Source: Clostridium sp. (GTDB lineage: Bacteria > Bacteroidota > Bacteroidia > Bacteroidales > Muribaculaceae). From it: a DNA stretch of 53,410 nucleotides. The position numbers were made by a program, and so were the translations under genes. The notes beneath the pieces were generated by a model. That model saw only the letters and a program-made list of their open reading frames with translations, searched no databases and had not been told where the DNA came from. Of this stretch, positions 52,001 through 53,410 are shown in pieces (position 1 is the stretch's first letter; each line of letters opens with the position of its first letter). Location: positions 1 to 53,410 of the forward strand of contig JAMPBQ010000009.1 of NCBI GenBank assembly GCA_023666615.1. The letters run 5' to 3'.

Positions 52001-52478
52001 GGTAATCCTCTCGATACCCTTCGGCTTGATGGGGTCGTTCATCTTCGCGAAGATGGAAGGACTTGACAACAACATCTATCTGCAGATTGCATTGATTATG
52101 CTGATCGGACTTTTGGCCAAGAACGCGATCCTCATCATTGAGTTCGCCCTTGAGCGCAGGCGCACAGGCATGTCGATACTCAACGCGGCCATCAACGGCG
52201 CCTCGGCCCGCCTTCGCCCAATCCTTATGACTTCACTGGCGCTGATCATCGGCCTTCTGCCGCTGATGTTCGCCCACGGCGTAGGCGCCAACGGCAACCG
52301 CGCGCTTGGCGCAGGCTCAATCGGCGGCATGCTCATAGGCATGATTCTGCAGGTGTTCATCGTGCCGGCCCTGTTCGTGACTTTCCAGATTATCCAGGAG
52401 AAGATCAGCCCGATCAGGTGGAAGGACGAAGAAGAAGGCGGCACGATTGAAAACGAAATCGAGCAGTATGTGAAATGA
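49095..52478 (+). CDS. RND efflux transporter, HAE1 type, with extra TM insert
   Basis: The protein has 1127 residues, about 70 to 80 longer than E. coli AcrB (1049). It has the HAE1 start MKLDTFINRPVLSTVISIFIV, the two periplasmic porter halves, and TM4 with the proton-relay acids D405 and D406 (VDDAIVVVE). After TM6 (about residue 490) there is an insert of about 90 residues (50581-50850) containing two hydrophobic segments, ITMLFVAATITFMVLGWF and WKLIVAVVVAIIAVMGIF, before the usual RFHEGFNSGFNKM. The pump exports drugs or amphiphiles with proton uptake; the substrate is unknown. Adaptor upstream and outer-membrane channel downstream form one operon. Confidence 0.95.
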   Translation: MKLDTFINRPVLSTVISIFIVLLGLIGLVSLPVTQFPDIAPPTISVTTTYYGANAQAVLNSVIAPLEESINGAEGMTYMESTATNTGSATINVYFEQGFDPNMAAVDVQNRVAKAQSLLPAEVTQVGVLTQKRQTSMLLGISVYDENGTYSEEFLENYMKINIVPQVQRISGVGDVMVMGADYSMRVWLKPDVMAQYNLQPSDVSAALAEQNVEAAPGAFGEQGNQTFQYNMTYKGRLTTPEEFGDIVVRANSNGETLLLKDVAEIELGRVTYGFHSQLNGKTSTMCIIFQTPGSNATTIINNCLAFVDEMKKDLPAGIGVAIPLNNNDFLYASIHEVIKTLIEAFVLVFFVVYIFLQDLRSTIIPAIAIPVALIGTFFMLNLIGFSVNLITLSALVLAIAIVVDDAIVVVEAVHAKLDVGYKSARMASIDAMSEIAGALISITLVMMLVFIPVSFMGGTSGVFYRQFGLTIAIAVGFSAINALTLSPALCAVFLKGHDENGEEKNLKEKMGEAYSAAGEAMKKRYASHFTLNIHPAITMLFVAATITFMVLGWFQTEVIWKLIVAVVVAIIAVMGIFNKRFHEGFNSGFNKMLKHYNKIVKFFCNHKLTSGGIVLASIAALVLLMRSTPTSLVPAEDTGVFFVMLNMPPGTSQERTGQELEKINKILMQLPGVKLTQMIDGYSFIAGQGATYGTFIVKLKDWEERGKDESVTNLINMVYALTAKEIKDGTVAAFAPPMITGYSATNGFEIKMQDKTGGDINQFFGIVQGFLAELNKQPEVQMAYTTFNPTFPMYMVDIDVAKAKQAGISPSTLLSTLQGYYGSMYVSNFNRFGKIYRVMMQADPEDRVSPETLNGIKVRNGSEMAPISNFVSLRRVYGPDLLNRFNMFTSISVNGQPNPGYSSGDAIAAIQRVAAETLPTGYGYEYAGMTREEAKQDSSATAVIFGICLLFVYLLLSAQYESYILPFAVILSIPFGLMGSFIFAKMEGLDNNIYLQIALIMLIGLLAKNAILIIEFALERRRTGMSILNAAINGASARLRPILMTSLALIIGLLPLMFAHGVGANGNRALGAGSIGGMLIGMILQVFIVPALFVTFQIIQEKISPIRWKDEEEGGTIENEIEQYVK

Positions 52479-52571
52479 ATTAGGGCAATGACGGGATGTC
52501 GATTTGACAGATTGAGAGATTGGAGGATCGGCATCCCGAATGAATTTGAATTGATAACAACCGCGACAATA

Positions 52572-53410
52572 ATGAAATCAAACAAAATACTGCTGGCAGG
52601 AGCCGCGATAGCCATGACGATAAGCATGGACAGCTGCGGAATCTACGGCAAATACGAGACCCCCGACAATACGGCCATCACATCAGCGTACGCGCAGGCC
52701 AGGCAAGACACCCTTGACGCAGGGGGCTTTGGCAACATGCTGTGGGAAAACGTATTTACCGACCCACTCCTGGCCGACTACATCAACCAGGCGCTGCAGA
52801 ACAACACCTCGCTGCGCAACGCGCAAAGCAATGTGAAGATAGCTCAAGCCAACCTGCAGGGAGCGCGCCTTGCCTACCTTCCGTCCCTGACCCTTGCGCC
52901 CAACGGCGGGGCATCGTCGTACGGCGGCTCGGCTCCAAGCTGGACCTACTCCATCCAGGCCACGGCCAGCTGGGAAATCGACATCTTCGGAAAGACGCTC
53001 AACAACAAGCGCAAGGCCCAGGCGGCAGTGTACCAAAGCGAGGCATACGCACAGGCCGTGCGTTCGCAGATCATCTCAGGAGTGGCCAATTGCTACTACG
53101 GCATAGCGATAGCCAATGACCAGCTAGCTCTCTACCGCCACACGGCCGATTTGTGGAAAGAATCGGTAGAGGTGATGAAAAACCTCAAAGAGGCGGGACG
53201 CACCACCGAGGCAGCCGTAGTGCAGTCCACGGCCAACTATTACAGCATCCTCGCCGGCATCACAGACGTGGAGGTAAGCCTACGACAGCTCAACAACACC
53301 ATGTCGCTCCTTCTGAACGTGATGCCGCAAGAGTGGGCGGTCAGCCCCGAGGCCAACCTGCAGATGCCCACGGCGCTTGAGCAGGGCGTGCCGATGTCAG
53401 TGCTGGCGGC
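52572..53410 (+). CDS. Outer-membrane efflux lipoprotein (TolC/NodT type), partial
   Basis: The frame is open from the ATG at 52572 to the window's right edge (279 complete codons). The start MKSNKILLAGAAIAMTISMDSC is a lipoprotein signal with Cys22. YETPDNTAI and LWENVFTDPLLADYINQALQNN are typical of NodT-family outer-membrane factors, followed by an Ala/Gln-rich coiled helix (NAQSNVKIAQANLQGARLAYLPS in pieces) and WEIDIFGKTLNNKRKA. It begins 93 bp after the pump gene. The C-terminal half is outside the window. Confidence 0.95.
   Translation, partial: MKSNKILLAGAAIAMTISMDSCGIYGKYETPDNTAITSAYAQARQDTLDAGGFGNMLWENVFTDPLLADYINQALQNNTSLRNAQSNVKIAQANLQGARLAYLPSLTLAPNGGASSYGGSAPSWTYSIQATASWEIDIFGKTLNNKRKAQAAVYQSEAYAQAVRSQIISGVANCYYGIAIANDQLALYRHTADLWKESVEVMKNLKEAGRTTEAAVVQSTANYYSILAGITDVEVSLRQLNNTMSLLLNVMPQEWAVSPEANLQMPTALEQGVPMSVLA

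Overview
The window is chromosomal DNA of roughly even base composition from a member of the Bacteroidota, most likely order Bacteroidales and plausibly a Muribaculaceae-like gut lineage (family level is a guess). The evidence is the gene content: Bacteroidales-type PpiD-like chaperone, DUF4836 lipoproteins, DUF3791/DUF3990 cassettes, carboxynorspermidine-synthase polyamine chemistry and the long DeoC type. It also has promoters with the Bacteroidetes -7 element TAnnTTTG, two of them with a TTTG -33 element at the right distance. No rRNA, tRNA or CRISPR array was seen.

Layout. 1-9038 reads leftward: the first 24 codons of truA, speA, purB, two distantly related lipoprotein genes separated by a 62-bp hairpin repeat array, an ECF sigma factor and a six-TM membrane protein. 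9253-18734 reads rightward: PpiD-like chaperone, a small unknown membrane-anchored protein, asd, a cation/proton antiporter, a glycosyltransferase, rsmA and mgtE. 18788-21537 reads leftward: an EEP-family membrane protein and two rhomboid proteases. 21762-46097 reads rightward and holds the most interesting material. It starts with a two-gene restriction-modification-like locus: a methyltransferase-like protein without a visible catalytic motif, then a 1314-residue GIY-YIG/helicase/Eco57I-type methyltransferase fusion. A tight housekeeping run follows (parE, coaD, S41 protease, MazG-like, deoC, GYF_2/CD225-like protein, and a flippase-like membrane domain fused in frame to carboxynorspermidine synthase). 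Next come an ECF sigma/anti-sigma-like/secreted-protein operon and a three-gene DUF3791-DUF3990-DUF3791 cassette flanked by 107-bp direct repeats. The block ends with an Xaa-Pro aminopeptidase, asnA, uvrB and a YgiQ-type radical SAM protein. 46314-46983 is a leftward HigBA-like toxin-antitoxin pair, followed by about 900 bp without a convincing gene. 47888 to the right edge is a tripartite RND efflux operon whose outer-membrane component runs off the window.

Functional links. SpeA at the left and the carboxynorspermidine synthase module in the middle are two steps of the spermidine route used by many gut Bacteroidetes. The window carries three probable genome-defence or selfish modules (RM-like locus, DUF3990 cassette, HigBA). 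Intergenic DNA is unusually rich in short tandem arrays with clean periods (7 bp twice, 10 bp, 11 bp, 39 bp, 62 bp) and in small hairpins with three-base loops.

All identifications come from reading motifs and family resemblance by eye; no database search was run.
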